From an uncultured Rhodospirillaceae bacterium (GTDB lineage Bacteria > Pseudomonadota > Alphaproteobacteria > Rhodospirillales > Magnetospirillaceae), in assembly GCA_903901915.1 (NCBI GenBank), contig CAIUSV010000070.1, positions 1 through 64,000 on the forward strand: a DNA stretch of 64,000 bases, written 5' to 3'. This document shows, piece by piece, positions 25,782-35,416 of this stretch. Positions within the stretch are counted from its first letter, which is position 1. Every line of letters starts with the position of its first letter. Position numbers and translations under genes: made by a program. Under the pieces are notes generated by a model. That model worked only from the letters and a program-made list of their open reading frames with translations, was not told the origin of the DNA and ran no database searches.

Positions 25782-26948
25782 TTAAAAAGCCCGCTTGAGC
25801 TGCTCCACCAGATCGATCTTCTCCCACGAGAAGCCGCCGTCGGCATCGGGGGTGCGGCCGAAATGGCCATAGGCGGCGGTGCGGGCGTAGATCGGCTTGT
25901 TGAGGCCGAGATGGGTGCGGATGCCCCTGGGCGACAGGTCCATCAACTGCTGCAACACGTCAGACAGCTTGTCCTCGTCCACCTTGCAGGTGCCGGAGGT
26001 ATCGACATAGACCGACAGCGGCTTGGACACGCCGATGGCGTAGCTGAGCTGGATGACGCACTTCTCGGCCAGACCGGCGGCGACCACGTTCTTGGCGAGA
26101 TAGCGGGCGGCATAGGCCGCCGAGCGGTCGACCTTGGTCGGGTCCTTGCCCGAGAAGGCGCCGCCGCCATGGGGAGCCGCGCCGCCGTAGGTGTCGACGA
26201 TGATCTTGCGCCCGGTCAGGCCGCAATCGCCATCGGGACCGCCGATGACGAAGCGACCGGTGGGGTTGACGTAGAACTGACCCTCTTCGCACATCCAGCC
26301 TTCCGGCAGGACGTTGACCACATGCGGACGCACGATCTCACGCACATCGGCCTGGGACAGGCTGGCGTCATGCTGGGTCGACACCACGATGGAGGTGGCG
26401 CGGACCGGCTTGCCGGCACGGTATTCCAGGGTGACCTGGCTCTTGGCGTCGGGGCCGAGCAGCGGGGCGGCGCCGGAATGGCGAGCCTCGGCCAGCGACT
26501 TCAGGATGGAGTGGGCGAAATGGATCGGAGCCGGCATCAGGGTGTCGGTCTCGTTGACGGCATAGCCGAACATGATGCCCTGGTCGCCGGCACCCTCGTC
26601 CTTATTGCCGGCCGCGTCGACGCCCTGGGCGATGTCGGCGGACTGGGAATGGACGTGAACCTGGACCTTGGCATGCTTCCAGTGGAAGCCGTCCTGTTCA
26701 TAGCCGATGTCTTTGACGGCGTGGCGCGCGGTCTCTTCCATCAGCTCCTTGGTGATGGAGGCGGGGCCGCGCACTTCGCCGGCCAGCACCACCAGATTGG
26801 TGGTGGTCAGGGTCTCGACGGCAACGCGGGAATGCGGGTCGGCGGCCAGGAAGGCGTCGACGATGGCATCGGAAATGCGATCGCTGACCTTGTCGGGGTG
26901 GCCTTCGGACACGGATTCGCTGGTGAACAGGTAATTCTGCTTGGACAC
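25782..26948 (-). CDS. metK: S-adenosylmethionine synthetase MetK
   Basis: Makes SAM from methionine and ATP. It is 388 aa. The start is GTG 26948, chosen because TAGGAGGG lies 8 bases upstream (26957-26964) and because family members begin [19 protein letters not shown]. The adenosine/ATP motifs GAGDQG (119-124) and [16 protein letters not shown] are intact. SAM made here would serve the cob methylases, MiaB and TrmB among others. A leader of about 240 bases separates it from the xre gene and contains a GC-rich hairpin. Confidence 0.96.
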   Translation of the reverse strand: MSKQNYLFTSESVSEGHPDKVSDRISDAIVDAFLAADPHSRVAVETLTTTNLVVLAGEVRGPASITKELMEETARHAVKDIGYEQDGFHWKHAKVQVHVHSQSADIAQGVDAAGNKDEGAGDQGIMFGYAVNETDTLMPAPIHFAHSILKSLAEARHSGAAPLLGPDAKSQVTLEYRAGKPVRATSIVVSTQHDASLSQADVREIVRPHVVNVLPEGWMCEEGQFYVNPTGRFVIGGPDGDCGLTGRKIIVDTYGGAAPHGGGAFSGKDPTKVDRSAAYAARYLAKNVVAAGLAEKCVIQLSYAIGVSKPLSVYVDTSGTCKVDEDKLSDVLQQLMDLSPRGIRTHLGLNKPIYARTAAYGHFGRTPDADGGFSWEKIDLVEQLKRAF

Positions 26949-27079
26949 GGGGCTTACCCTCCTAGTTCCAATCCATACGGGACCAGGGGCATCAGAAGCT
27001 TGGAAGTCGCCATCGTGATGCACCCACTTAGCCGGTTCATGCGTGGCGGCAAGCGGTCAAAATCTCCACGGGAACGGGA

Positions 27080-27094
27080 CCCCCGCTCCGGGGG
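27080..27094. other. GC hairpin in the metK leader region
   Basis: CCCCCG (27080-27085) pairs with CGGGGG (27089-27094) around a 3-base loop. On the plus strand it is followed by GTTCTT, which resembles an intrinsic terminator, but no plus-strand gene ends here. On the minus strand it lies about 130 bases before the metK start and could be part of a structured leader or attenuator. Confidence 0.35.
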
Positions 27095-27192
27095 GTTCTT
27101 CTGACAGGACCGAGGCGGTGCCGTCAAGATATATCGCCGTCCGGCCGGGCACCCGGCTTCACCCGGTTGCCTGGCCGGGCGGCCAAGCCGGA

Positions 27193-27693
27193 CTACTTCT
27201 TGACCTCGCCGACCGCCGCCAGGGCCTTGGCCAGTTCGTAAACGCGGCGACGGACCTGCGGATCGACGATGCTGTAATAGGCCCTGACCAGTTCCAGCGT
27301 TTCGCGCCGAGTCAGGGGATCGCGCTCGAAAACGGCCGGCTCCTCGGCCAGACCGGCAGAGCCGCGCCGCACCGCCACCGGGCTGTTGTCCTTGGTGCCT
27401 TCAGCCATGTCGTCGTAGAAGAATGACACCGGCACATCCAGCACCCGCGACAGGTCGAACAGCCGGCTGGCCCCGATCCGGTTCGCGCCACGCTCGTATT
27501 TCTGCACCTGTTGGAAGGTAAGGCCAATGGCCTCGCCCAACTTTTCCTGGCTAAGGCCCATCAGGGTTCGGCGCAACCGCACCCGCCCGCCGACATGAAC
27601 GTCGATGGGATTGGGCTGACCCGAGGGCAGGCGGCCACGGTTGGATGGGCGGCGGACTCCGGCGGGGGTGGGGCTGGGTTTCGGCTTGGCCAT
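27193..27693 (-). CDS. XRE-family helix-turn-helix regulator
   Basis: DNA-binding regulator, 166 aa. A basic, Pro-rich N-terminus (1-34) precedes an XRE HTH (about 36-92: RVRLRRTLMGLSQEKLGEAI, then LTFQQVQKYERGANRIGASR). The C-terminal part contains LTRRETLELVRAYYSI. A strong AGGAGG site lies just before the ATG. This type of regulator is conserved between lnt and metK in many alphaproteobacteria, so a role around methionine/SAM or envelope growth is possible but unproven. Its upstream region carries a good promoter overlapped by an inverted repeat. Confidence 0.88.
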   Translation of the reverse strand: MAKPKPSPTPAGVRRPSNRGRLPSGQPNPIDVHVGGRVRLRRTLMGLSQEKLGEAIGLTFQQVQKYERGANRIGASRLFDLSRVLDVPVSFFYDDMAEGTKDNSPVAVRRGSAGLAEEPAVFERDPLTRRETLELVRAYYSIVDPQVRRRVYELAKALAAVGEVKK

Positions 27694-27805
27694 GATAGCC
27701 TCCTAAAGGTCGGTCGGAGCGGTGTCCGTTTAACTGATGGTTGCGGCAGGAACCTTAAAAGCTCCCTTGTATGCAAGTCAACTCGCGGCGCAAGCGCCAC
27801 ATGCG

Positions 27806-27834
27806 ACATTAGGACTATACCATAGGTATGTCAA
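27806..27834 (-). promoter_or_regulatory. Promoter and candidate operator of the xre gene
   Basis: On the minus strand TTGACA (27834-27829) and TAATGT (27811-27806) are spaced 17 bases. A perfect inverted repeat, ATACC-ATA-GGTAT (27817-27829), fills the spacer, where a repressor such as the XRE protein itself could act. The promoter begins just after the lnt stop (27839), so xre can be transcribed apart from lnt. Confidence 0.5.
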
Positions 27835-27838
27835 AATA

Positions 27839-29389
27839 TCATCTGCACAATTTGTGCGCCAACACCCCGATCACGACGCAGACCAGAACCAGCAGAAACG
27901 GTATTTTATCGCCGTATCGACCATATGGCGGCACCCAAATAGAAACCGGAAGTGGTGAATCCACCACCCCCTTGTCGCCAAGCGCGATCCTGACGATCTC
28001 GTGGCCATAGGCATCGATCACCGTCGAGATGCCGGTATTGGCGGCACGCACCAGCGGCAGGCCATCCTCGATCGCCCGCATGCGGGCGGCGGCGAGATGC
28101 TGGTAGGGGCCGGCCGACATGCCGAACCAGCCGTCATTGGTGACGTTGAGCAGCCAGCCCGGCCGTTCGCCGTCGGCCGGCACCACCGCGTGGGGAAAGA
28201 TGGCCTCATAACAGATCATCGGGCTGACCGGCGGCAATCCCGGCAAGGTCATCACCACCGGCCCCGGCCCCGCCGAGAAATCGGTACCACCGTGAGTGAT
28301 CTTGGCGATGGGAAGGATCGTCTTGAGCGGAACATACTCGCCGAACGGCACCAGATGGACCTTGTCATAGATCCCCGCCACTCCGGCTTCGGCGGTAATG
28401 GCGAACAGGCTGTTCCACACCTGAAGCGGCTCCACCCCGCGGGGAGTGATGCGCGGTGCCCCGGTCAGCACCAGCCCGCCTCCGGGCGCCGCCGCGGCAA
28501 CGATTTCGCGGTGAAGCAGATCGAGGTCGAGAAAGTAGGAGACGGCGGTTTCCGGCCACACCACGGCGGTGATCGCCTCGAAACCGGGGCCACGGGTCAG
28601 GGCCACATGCTCGCGCAGATTGGCTTCGCGCTTGTCGTCCTGCCACTTGGTCGCCTGGGGCACCGCCGCCTGGACCAGACGCAGCCTGACCCCATCGACG
28701 AAAGCGGTGTCGCCGCCGGCCAGCCGCACCGCGCCGCCGGCCCAGCCCGCCAGCGGCAAGCCCAGCGTCAATACCACCACCAAAGCCCGGACCCGTCCCG
28801 ACGGCCGGTCCGCCAGCAGCGCCGGCGCCAGGGCCGCGACGGCGGTGAACAGGCTGAGCCCCCAGATACCGGCGAAGGCACCGAATTGCAGCATCGGCAA
28901 CATGGCGTCCCACACCGACCCCAGCGGATTCCAGGGAAAGCCGGTCAGCACCCACGACCGCAACCACTCGGACACCGTCCAGGCCGCCGCCAGCACCGGA
29001 ACCCGGCCGGGTCCCCCGACCCGGGCGAGGCGGACCGCCAGGGTGGCCAGCCCGACAAAGGCGGCCAGCAGGCCCGACAGGCCGAACACGGCAAAGGGAA
29101 TCATCCAGCCGAATTTGGCCGGATCGGTCAGCAGGGCATGGGAAATCCAGTACAGCCCCACCGGAAACCAGCCCATGGACCACCACCACCCGGCGCCGAA
29201 AGCGGCGCGGCGCGAGGTCGAGACGTCGAGCATCCACAGCAGGGCGGGAAAGGCGACCAGCAATACCGGTACCACGTGCAGCGGCGGCAGCGCCAGAGCG
29301 GCGAGGGCGCCCAGCAGCATCAGGGTCAGGCGGCGACGCCAGCCGGCCAGGGACTTGAGGCGGTCGGCGAAACGGGTGATGACGCTCAT
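27839..29389 (-). CDS. lnt: Apolipoprotein N-acyltransferase Lnt
   Basis: Inner-membrane enzyme that adds the third acyl chain to lipoproteins. It is 516 aa from ATG 29389 (GGAG 12 bases upstream) or 522 aa from ATG 29407. About six to seven membrane helices occupy the N-terminal half. A periplasmic nitrilase-like domain follows, with catalytic Glu in VVWPETAVSY, Lys in GIYDKVHLVPFGEYVP and Cys in SPMICYEAIFP. Upstream open sequence to 29509 overlaps corC and is not part of the gene. Confidence 0.94.
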   Translation of the reverse strand: MSVITRFADRLKSLAGWRRRLTLMLLGALAALALPPLHVVPVLLVAFPALLWMLDVSTSRRAAFGAGWWWSMGWFPVGLYWISHALLTDPAKFGWMIPFAVFGLSGLLAAFVGLATLAVRLARVGGPGRVPVLAAAWTVSEWLRSWVLTGFPWNPLGSVWDAMLPMLQFGAFAGIWGLSLFTAVAALAPALLADRPSGRVRALVVVLTLGLPLAGWAGGAVRLAGGDTAFVDGVRLRLVQAAVPQATKWQDDKREANLREHVALTRGPGFEAITAVVWPETAVSYFLDLDLLHREIVAAAAPGGGLVLTGAPRITPRGVEPLQVWNSLFAITAEAGVAGIYDKVHLVPFGEYVPLKTILPIAKITHGGTDFSAGPGPVVMTLPGLPPVSPMICYEAIFPHAVVPADGERPGWLLNVTNDGWFGMSAGPYQHLAAARMRAIEDGLPLVRAANTGISTVIDAYGHEIVRIALGDKGVVDSPLPVSIWVPPYGRYGDKIPFLLVLVCVVIGVLAHKLCR

Positions 29390-29438
29390 GGTCTGGGAAA
29401 GCTCCATGCGGGGTGACAGGCCCGCGTCCCGACGGTTT

Positions 29439-30377
29439 TCAGGTCGCGGCCGGTTCGGAACAGGCGGTACGGCGGATACGCACGCGCTTGACCCGACGCG
29501 GGTCGGCATCCACCACCTCGAATTCCAGCCCGGCGGAATGGGTGATCAGCTCGCCTCGAGACGGCACCCGCCCGGCGACGAAGACCACCAGACCGCCCAG
29601 GGTCTCGACCTCTTCACGTTCTTCCTCGGTCAGGGCATCGCCGACCTGTTCCTCGAAATCGGCGACGGAAGTGCGGGCGTCGGCCTCGATCACGCCGTCG
29701 GGCAGCACCTTCATGTCGGGCTCTTCCTCCTCGTCGTGCTCGTCCTCGATCTCGCCGACGATCTGCTCCACCAGATCCTCGATGGTCACCAGCCCGTCGA
29801 TACCGCCGTATTCATCGACCACCAACGCCAGATGGGTCCGCTTCAGCCGCATCTCCAGCAACAGGTCGGTGACCCGCATGGACGGCGCCACGAAGTGCAC
29901 CCGGCGCAACATGCGCGGCAGGTTGAACGGCTTGCCCTGGCCCAGAACCTCAAGCAGGTCCTTGATGTGGATCATGCCGACCACGTCGTCGAGGGTACGG
30001 CGATAGACCGGCAGCCGCGAATGGCCGCAGTCGATGAACAGCTTGATCAGGTCTTCCTGCGAGGTCTTCGATTCGACCGCGACGATGTCGGCGCGGGGCA
30101 CCTTGACGTCGTCGGCGGTGACGTCGCGCAAGTGCAAGATATTGCCCAGCAGCAGGCGCTCGTGATCGTCGATGGAGATTTCGGCGCCGTCACGGTCCTC
30201 GATCAGTTCTTCCAGCGCCTCGCGGACGGTCTCGCCCGACTTGGTCCGGCGACGGCTTTTCAGCCACCCCCGCATCACGCCCAACAGGGTTTCCTCGGAC
30301 AGATCGCCGGGCTTTCGGTCCTTGGATCGATCATTTGCCCCGCCGTCGCGGGGCGGGCTAGTGCCGGGATCGTTCAT
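29439..30377 (-). CDS. corC: CorC/HlyC-type CBS-domain protein (YbeX)
   Basis: Cytoplasmic CBS-pair protein of the CorC family, linked to magnesium/cobalt efflux and, through its genomic position, to ribosome quality. It is 312 aa with a charged N-terminus, two CBS motifs (about 80-210, with GHSRLPVYRRTLDDVVG and LALVVDEYGGIDGLVTIEDL), an acidic stretch DEHDEEEEPD, and a C-terminal CorC_HlyC domain. It overlaps ybeY by 4 bases. Confidence 0.92.
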   Translation of the reverse strand: MNDPGTSPPRDGGANDRSKDRKPGDLSEETLLGVMRGWLKSRRRTKSGETVREALEELIEDRDGAEISIDDHERLLLGNILHLRDVTADDVKVPRADIVAVESKTSQEDLIKLFIDCGHSRLPVYRRTLDDVVGMIHIKDLLEVLGQGKPFNLPRMLRRVHFVAPSMRVTDLLLEMRLKRTHLALVVDEYGGIDGLVTIEDLVEQIVGEIEDEHDEEEEPDMKVLPDGVIEADARTSVADFEEQVGDALTEEEREEVETLGGLVVFVAGRVPSRGELITHSAGLEFEVVDADPRRVKRVRIRRTACSEPAAT

Positions 30378-30895
30378 CGCCCTTTATCGCTCTCCTCATC
30401 GTCGGGGTGGCCGTGGGGATCGGCAATGCCCAGCGCCGCCAGCAGGGTGGTTTCCAGCGCCTCCATCTCCTCCGCCTCCTCAGCCTCCTCATGATCGAAT
30501 CCCAGCAGGTGCAGCACCCCATGCAGCACCAGATGGGTAAAATGATCGGCCAGCGGCTTGCCCTGCGCCGCCGCCTCGGCGGCGGTGGTCTCCCAAGCCA
30601 AGATCACGTCGCCTAGCAGCAGCGGCGCCCCCGCCACCCGCGGCGCGCCCTCGTCGTCGAGCGAGGCGAAGGACAGCACGTTGGTGGGCTGGTCCTTGCC
30701 GCGCCAGTCGCGGTTGAGGCCTCGCACCGTGTCGTCATCGGCCAGCACGATGGACAGCTCGACCGGCCCGTCGTGATCGATGGGGGCTGCCCCCAGGGCG
30801 ATGGCGGCAAGCCGGCGGCAGCGCTCCTCGGCATCGGGCAGGGCCTCGGTCCAGGCCGGACATTCGATGGCGACGGCGATGTCCGGCGTGGTCAT
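30374..30895 (-). CDS. ybeY: Endoribonuclease YbeY
   Basis: Zinc endoribonuclease for 16S rRNA 3'-end maturation and ribosome quality control. It is 173 aa with NRDWRGKDQPTNVLSF at 61-76 and the zinc motif HGVLHLLGFDH with His125, His129 and His135. It overlaps phoH upstream and corC downstream by 4 bases. Confidence 0.95.
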   Translation of the reverse strand: MTTPDIAVAIECPAWTEALPDAEERCRRLAAIALGAAPIDHDGPVELSIVLADDDTVRGLNRDWRGKDQPTNVLSFASLDDEGAPRVAGAPLLLGDVILAWETTAAEAAAQGKPLADHFTHLVLHGVLHLLGFDHEEAEEAEEMEALETTLLAALGIADPHGHPDDEESDKGR

Positions 30896-31854
30896 GGCAA
30901 GCGCTCCCGGTCGGCTTTGTCGTAGGCGCGGACGATGCGGGTGACCAAATCGTGGCGGACCACGTCCTTGTCGGTGAAGCGAACGAATCGCACCCCCTCG
31001 ACGCCATCGAGCACCTCCAGGGCGTCGGCCAGGCCGGACCGCACCCCCGGCGGCAAATCGGTCTGGCTGGGGTCGCCGGTCACCGCCATGCGCGAATGCT
31101 CGCCCATGCGGGTCAGGAACATCTTCATCTGCATGGTGGTGGTGTTCTGGGCTTCGTCGAGGATGACGAACGCATTGGTCAGGGTGCGCCCGCGCATGAA
31201 TGCCAGCGGCGCCACCTCGATCTCGCCCGCCAGCAGTTTTTTCGCCACCTGATCTCCCGGCAGCATGTCGTAGAGCGCGTCGTAGAGCGGCCGCAGATAG
31301 GGATCGACCTTATCCTTGAGGTCGCCGGGCAGAAAGCCCAGCCGTTCGCCCGCCTCCACCGCCGGCCGCGATAGGATGATGCGGTCGACCTCGCCCGCCA
31401 CCATCATCGCCACCGCCTTGGCCACCGCCAGATAGGTCTTGCCGGTGCCGGCCGGCCCCAGACCGAAGGTCAGCGGGACTTGATCCAGCGCCAGGATGTA
31501 GTCGGCCTGGGTGGGCGTGCGCGGCGCGATGTGACGCTTCCTGGTGCGGATCACCAGATCGCCGCCGGGCGACGGATCGCGATGGACCATGCGCATGGCG
31601 GCATCCACGTCGGCGGTCTCGATATGGCCCTGGCGGCGCGCCAGATCATAGAGTCCGTCCAGCACCGTCGCCGCCTCGCGATTCATCTCCGCAGTGCCGG
31701 AAATGGTGACGGTGTTGCCGCGAGGGTCCAGCGCCACCCCCAACCGGCTTTCGATGCGTTCCAGGTTGACGTTGTGCGGGCCGAACAGCACCTGGGCCAG
31801 GGCGTTGTCCCTGAACTCCCTCACCACGCTGCGTCCAGGCAGGTCGTCGGTCAC
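30892..31854 (-). CDS. phoH: PhoH family ATPase (YbeZ)
   Basis: PhoH-like P-loop ATPase, 320 aa. An N-terminal KH-like region (about 30-75) precedes Walker A GPAGTGKT at 133-140, the [18 protein letters not shown] segment and Walker [11 protein letters not shown]. It acts with YbeY in rRNA-related steps in other bacteria. It overlaps miaB and ybeY by 4 bases each. Confidence 0.94.
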   Translation of the reverse strand: MTDDLPGRSVVREFRDNALAQVLFGPHNVNLERIESRLGVALDPRGNTVTISGTAEMNREAATVLDGLYDLARRQGHIETADVDAAMRMVHRDPSPGGDLVIRTRKRHIAPRTPTQADYILALDQVPLTFGLGPAGTGKTYLAVAKAVAMMVAGEVDRIILSRPAVEAGERLGFLPGDLKDKVDPYLRPLYDALYDMLPGDQVAKKLLAGEIEVAPLAFMRGRTLTNAFVILDEAQNTTTMQMKMFLTRMGEHSRMAVTGDPSQTDLPPGVRSGLADALEVLDGVEGVRFVRFTDKDVVRHDLVTRIVRAYDKADRERLP

Positions 31855-33203
31855 GCCGGAATCGCCTCCAGGCTGTTGGGATGGACCGAAACGATGCGCA
31901 GCGGCACCACCCGCCCGATCAACCGGGCGGCGGCCTCGGTACCGCCCAACTTGACATGAACCGGCTGCATGTAGGGCGAGCGTCCGACCAGCTGGCCGGT
32001 ATGGCGCCCCGGCCGGTCGAGCAGCACCCGCATCTCGCGGCCGACGCAGGCATGGTTGAAAGCAACGGTCTGGTCGTGCAGCAGCGCCTGAAGCTCGGCC
32101 AACCGGCGGTCCTTGACCGGCTCGGGAACCTGCCCGTCCATGGCGGCGGCGGGGGTACCGGGCCGCGGACTGTACTTGAACGAATAGGTCTGGACAAAGC
32201 CGACCTGGCGCACCAGGGCCATGGTGTCGGCGAAATCGGCGTCGGTCTCGCCGGGAAAGCCGACGATGAAGTCCGACGACAGCGCCAGATCCGGCCGCGC
32301 CGCCTTCAGCCGCTCGACCAGGGCGAGATAGGTGGCGCGGTCATGGCCCCGGTTCATCGCCGTCAGGATACGGTCGGACCCCGATTGCACCGGCAGATGC
32401 AAGAACGGCATCAACTGGGGCAGATCGGCATGGGCGGCGATCAGGTCGTCATCCATGTCGCGGGGATGCGAGGTGGTGTAGCGGATGCGCTCGACGCCTT
32501 CGACCCCGGCCAGGGCACGGAGCAGACGGCCCAAGGTCCAACCCGCCCCGTCGCGGTCACGTCCGACATCGTCGCGCCAGGCATTGACGTTCTGGCCCAG
32601 CAGGGTGATCTCGCGCACGCCCTGCCCGGCCAACCCGGCTGCCTCGGCCAGCACGGCGGCGGCGGAGCGGGAATATTCCGCCCCCCGGGTATAGGGCACG
32701 ACGCAGAAGGTACAGAACTTGTCACAGCCCTCCTGCACCGACAGAAAGGCGCTGCTGCCCTCGGCGCGCGGCTCGGGCAGAAAGTCGAACTTGGGCTCGG
32801 CGGGAAATTCGGTGTCGAGGACGGCGCCGCCGGACCGCGACGCCCGGGCCACCATCTCGGGCAAGCGGTGATAGGTCTGTGGCCCCAGCACGATGTCGAC
32901 AAAGGGGGCACGGCGCAGGATTTCCTCGCCCTCGGCCTGGGCGACGCAACCGGCCACCGCCAGAATCATGCGCCCCCCCGCCTGGGCCTTGGCCGCCTGG
33001 AGCTTCCGCAGCCGGCCGAGTTCCGAGAACACTTTCTCGGCCGCCTTCTCGCGGATATGGCAGGTGTTGAGGACGACCATGTCGGCATCCTCCGGCCCGT
33101 CGGCCAAGCCATAGCCCAGCGGCGCCAGGACGTCCGCCATGCGGGCGGAGTCGTAGACGTTCATCTGGCAGCCGTAGGTCTTGACGAAGAGTCGCTTTGC
33201 CAC
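31851..33203 (-). CDS. miaB: tRNA-2-methylthio-N6-dimethylallyladenosine synthase MiaB
   Basis: Radical-SAM methylthiotransferase acting on A37 of tRNAs. It is 450 aa from GTG 33203, which gives the family N-terminus [18 protein letters not shown]. Open codons at GTG 33236 and TTG 33239 would add about 12 residues, and neither choice has a strong ribosome site. The three N-terminal cluster cysteines are C12, C48 and C86; the radical-SAM cluster is C160-x3-C164-x2-C167 ([16 protein letters not shown]). A C-terminal TRAM domain is present. Confidence 0.94.
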   Translation of the reverse strand: MAKRLFVKTYGCQMNVYDSARMADVLAPLGYGLADGPEDADMVVLNTCHIREKAAEKVFSELGRLRKLQAAKAQAGGRMILAVAGCVAQAEGEEILRRAPFVDIVLGPQTYHRLPEMVARASRSGGAVLDTEFPAEPKFDFLPEPRAEGSSAFLSVQEGCDKFCTFCVVPYTRGAEYSRSAAAVLAEAAGLAGQGVREITLLGQNVNAWRDDVGRDRDGAGWTLGRLLRALAGVEGVERIRYTTSHPRDMDDDLIAAHADLPQLMPFLHLPVQSGSDRILTAMNRGHDRATYLALVERLKAARPDLALSSDFIVGFPGETDADFADTMALVRQVGFVQTYSFKYSPRPGTPAAAMDGQVPEPVKDRRLAELQALLHDQTVAFNHACVGREMRVLLDRPGRHTGQLVGRSPYMQPVHVKLGGTEAAARLIGRVVPLRIVSVHPNSLEAIPA

Positions 33204-33267
33204 TGTCGTTCGCGGGCGGGAAATCCACCCTTTCACCAAAGGGACCCTAGCATCACGGCGGCCAGAG

Positions 33268-34077
33268 TCAAGATTCGGCCCGGACGCGCCCGGCCAACAT
33301 CCGGGTCACGGCATAGGCGATGACGTCGTGGCAGTGACTGGCCAACGCCTTGCGCGAGCCGAACTCGGCCACGGTTACCGGCGGATGGAATTCCACCTCG
33401 ATGGTCAGCCGCCCCAGACCCAACGCCCCCAGCAGATGGCCGGCCAGGGTCATGTCGCCGTACCAGGCGAAGAATGGCCGCAGCGCCCGGCTCATGGGCA
33501 GACCGTCCAGGCAGGTATAGGCGATCGAGACCGGTTGCACTGCCATCGGTCCAGGCGTGCCGTCGGGGCCGACAACGGCGCCCTCCGCCACCGACAGCAG
33601 GGCGCTCTTGAACGGCAACACCCGGTTGCCGTCGTTGCTGGTGCCCTCGGGAAACAGGATCAGCGAATCGCCGTGGTCGATGCGACCGCGCACCTGATCG
33701 CGCTCGCGCGCCGTAGCGCCGGGCCGGCGATCGACAAAGACGGTGTGGGAAATCCGCGCCAGGAAGCCGAAGCCGGGCCAGCCCGCGACCTCGCCCTTGG
33801 CAATGAAATAGCCCCGCACCAGACTGCCCAACACGATGATGTCGAGATAGCTGGCATGGTTGGCGACGAACAGCACCGGCCCGGCCCGTTCCAGCGGGGC
33901 GCCGCGAACCACCACGGCAAAACCGATCAGGCGGGTGACCACCCGCCAGTAGAAACGGACATAATCCGCCGAGCGGGAGGGAGCCACCAGCCGCAGCACC
34001 ATGAACGGAGGCAACAACACCAGCGTCCAGCCGACGAAAGCGGCGAAGCGCAGAAGGGCAACGACGGGAGAAACCAT
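33268..34077 (-). CDS. olsA: Acyltransferase OlsA-like (lyso-ornithine lipid acyltransferase)
   Basis: PlsC-superfamily acyltransferase, 269 aa, with an N-terminal membrane region. Its catalytic NHASYLD (N73, H74, D79) and FPEGTSNDG (FPEGT at 142-146) motifs are intact. Placement 6 bases after an OlsB homologue makes O-acylation of lyso-ornithine lipid the most likely role. A second plsC-like gene at 40.7-41.4 kb fits the glycerophosphate function better. Confidence 0.85.
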   Translation of the reverse strand: MVSPVVALLRFAAFVGWTLVLLPPFMVLRLVAPSRSADYVRFYWRVVTRLIGFAVVVRGAPLERAGPVLFVANHASYLDIIVLGSLVRGYFIAKGEVAGWPGFGFLARISHTVFVDRRPGATARERDQVRGRIDHGDSLILFPEGTSNDGNRVLPFKSALLSVAEGAVVGPDGTPGPMAVQPVSIAYTCLDGLPMSRALRPFFAWYGDMTLAGHLLGALGLGRLTIEVEFHPPVTVAEFGSRKALASHCHDVIAYAVTRMLAGRVRAES

Positions 34078-34083
34078 GAAAGC

Positions 34084-34872
34084 CTAATCCTCGCGGATAC
34101 TGCGGTCGTAATGGGCGCGGTACTTGGCGGTGACCAGATCGGTCTTGACCATGACGCAGACGTCGGTGGTGTTGAACTGATGGTCGATCACCGCTCCATC
34201 GCCGACGAACCCCCCAAGCCGCAGATAGCCCTTGATCAAGGGCGGCAGCGCGGCCAGGGCACGGCGGGGATTGATATCGTCCCTGCCGAGCCGCGCCATC
34301 TCGACGTAACGATGCGGCAACGCCCGGGGCCGCAACGATTCGGGCGCCAGATGATGATGGTAAAGATAACTCAGATGCGACGCCAGCTGATCGGGATCGG
34401 TACCGGGCAGGCTGGCACAGCCGAACATCAGATCCACTCCATGAACATGAATATAGGCGGCGATGCCGTCCCACAGCTTCTTCATGGTGGCGCCGTTGCG
34501 GTAACGGCCATCGACGCAGGACCGTCCCAGTTCCATGAAGCGGCCGCCATTGGCCAGGATGTTGCCGATATCGTATTCGCAGGCGGAATAGAACCGTCCG
34601 AACGCCTCGCCGACATGGCGTCGCATCAGCCGGTAGGTGCCCACCACACCGGCACCACGGCCACGATCGATCACCAGCAGGTGGTCGCAGACCGCGTCGA
34701 AATCGTCGAAGTCGGTACCGCGCCGCCGCATCGCCTCGGTCGGGCGCGCGCCCATCTCGTCATAGAAGACGCGATAGCGAAGCGCCTGGGCGGCGGCAAC
34801 CTCCTCGGCGCTTTCGGCAAGGCGAACCTCAAGACCATCCGAGGTCTCGAGCGTCTGGGAGGCGGAATTCAT
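34084..34872 (-). CDS. olsB: L-ornithine N-alpha-acyltransferase OlsB
   Basis: GNAT-type enzyme that links a 3-hydroxyacyl chain to ornithine, the first step of ornithine lipid synthesis (phosphate-free membrane lipids). It is 262 aa with LRYRVFYDEMGARP near 32-45, DHLLVID, VGTYRLMRR and ELGRSCVDGRYRNGATMKKLW, all typical of the OlsB/COG3176 family. It forms an operon with olsA. A hairpin separates it from fur. Confidence 0.88.
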   Translation of the reverse strand: MNSASQTLETSDGLEVRLAESAEEVAAAQALRYRVFYDEMGARPTEAMRRRGTDFDDFDAVCDHLLVIDRGRGAGVVGTYRLMRRHVGEAFGRFYSACEYDIGNILANGGRFMELGRSCVDGRYRNGATMKKLWDGIAAYIHVHGVDLMFGCASLPGTDPDQLASHLSYLYHHHLAPESLRPRALPHRYVEMARLGRDDINPRRALAALPPLIKGYLRLGGFVGDGAVIDHQFNTTDVCVMVKTDLVTAKYRAHYDRSIRED

Positions 34873-34881
34873 GGCCCCTCT

Positions 34882-34899
34882 GGCTCCGTCGACGGAGCC
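34882..34899. other. Hairpin between fur and olsB
   Basis: GGCTCCG-TCGA-CGGAGCC is a perfect 7-bp stem directly after the fur stop and about 10 bases before the olsB ATG. The T-run lies on the plus-strand side, so it is not a normal terminator for fur. It may reduce read-through or olsB translation. Confidence 0.4.
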
Positions 34900-35336
34900 T
34901 ATTTTTCTTCCGGTTTATCACCGGAAGTCAACGGAACTCCGTAGAGCTCGAGACGGTGCCCCACCAGACGATAGCCATAACGCCTGGCGATCTCGCGCTG
35001 CAACGCCTCGATCTCGGCACTGGTGAATTCGATGACGGTGCTGGACTGCATGTCGATCAGGTGGTCATGGTGATTGCCGGCCAGCTCTTCATACCGCGCC
35101 CGGCCGTCGCCGAAATCATGGCGTTCGAGAATGCTGGCCTCCTCGAACAGCCGTACGGTGCGGTAGACCGTGGCGATGCTGATATGGGGATCGATCGCCG
35201 TGGCGCGGCGATAGACTTCCTCGACATCAGGATGATCGGCAGACCCCGACAGCACGCGGGCGATGACCCGACGCTGGTCGGTCATCTTCATCCCTTTCTC
35301 GATACAACGCTGCTCGATTCGAGAAATCATGGCCAT
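34899..35336 (-). CDS. fur: Fur family transcriptional regulator
   Basis: Metal-responsive repressor, 145 aa from ATG 35336 (35330 also possible). The winged HTH contains TDQRRVIARVL and HISIATVYRTVRLFEE; the metal region has NHHDHLID (His89, His90, His92). The cysteine pair that normally binds structural zinc is absent: MQSSTVIEF replaces the usual CxxC-GxVIEF. That is a known feature of some alphaproteobacterial Fur proteins. It lies between mucR and olsB on the same strand. An iron- rather than heme- or Mn-sensing role is inferred. Confidence 0.88.
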   Translation of the reverse strand: MAMISRIEQRCIEKGMKMTDQRRVIARVLSGSADHPDVEEVYRRATAIDPHISIATVYRTVRLFEEASILERHDFGDGRARYEELAGNHHDHLIDMQSSTVIEFTSAEIEALQREIARRYGYRLVGHRLELYGVPLTSGDKPEEK

Positions 35337-35369
35337 TGCGGCGACTGCCCTGGAAGAGACCAAACCGTC

Positions 35370-35395
35370 GGGGCGTCACGGCGAGCGGACGCCCC
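35370..35395 (-). terminator. Terminator-like hairpin after mucR
   Basis: GGGGCGTC (35370-35377) and GACGCCCC (35388-35395) form a perfect 8-bp stem with a 10-base loop in the gap between the mucR stop and the fur start. On the minus strand it is followed by GACGGTTTGG rather than a strong T-tract, so termination may be partial. Confidence 0.45.
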
Positions 35396-35416
35396 GCGGA
35401 TAAGGATAAAAGGCGA

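Noticed and set aside
26949-27060. SAM-II riboswitch before metK
   Set aside because: A GACCG and a GGCTAA element occur, but the remaining conserved bases and pseudoknot spacing of SAM-II are missing.
34882-34907. Intrinsic terminator with T-run after the GGCTCCG stem
   Set aside because: The T-run is on the plus strand, where no gene ends; on the coding strand those bases are the last fur codons. It is kept only as a hairpin.
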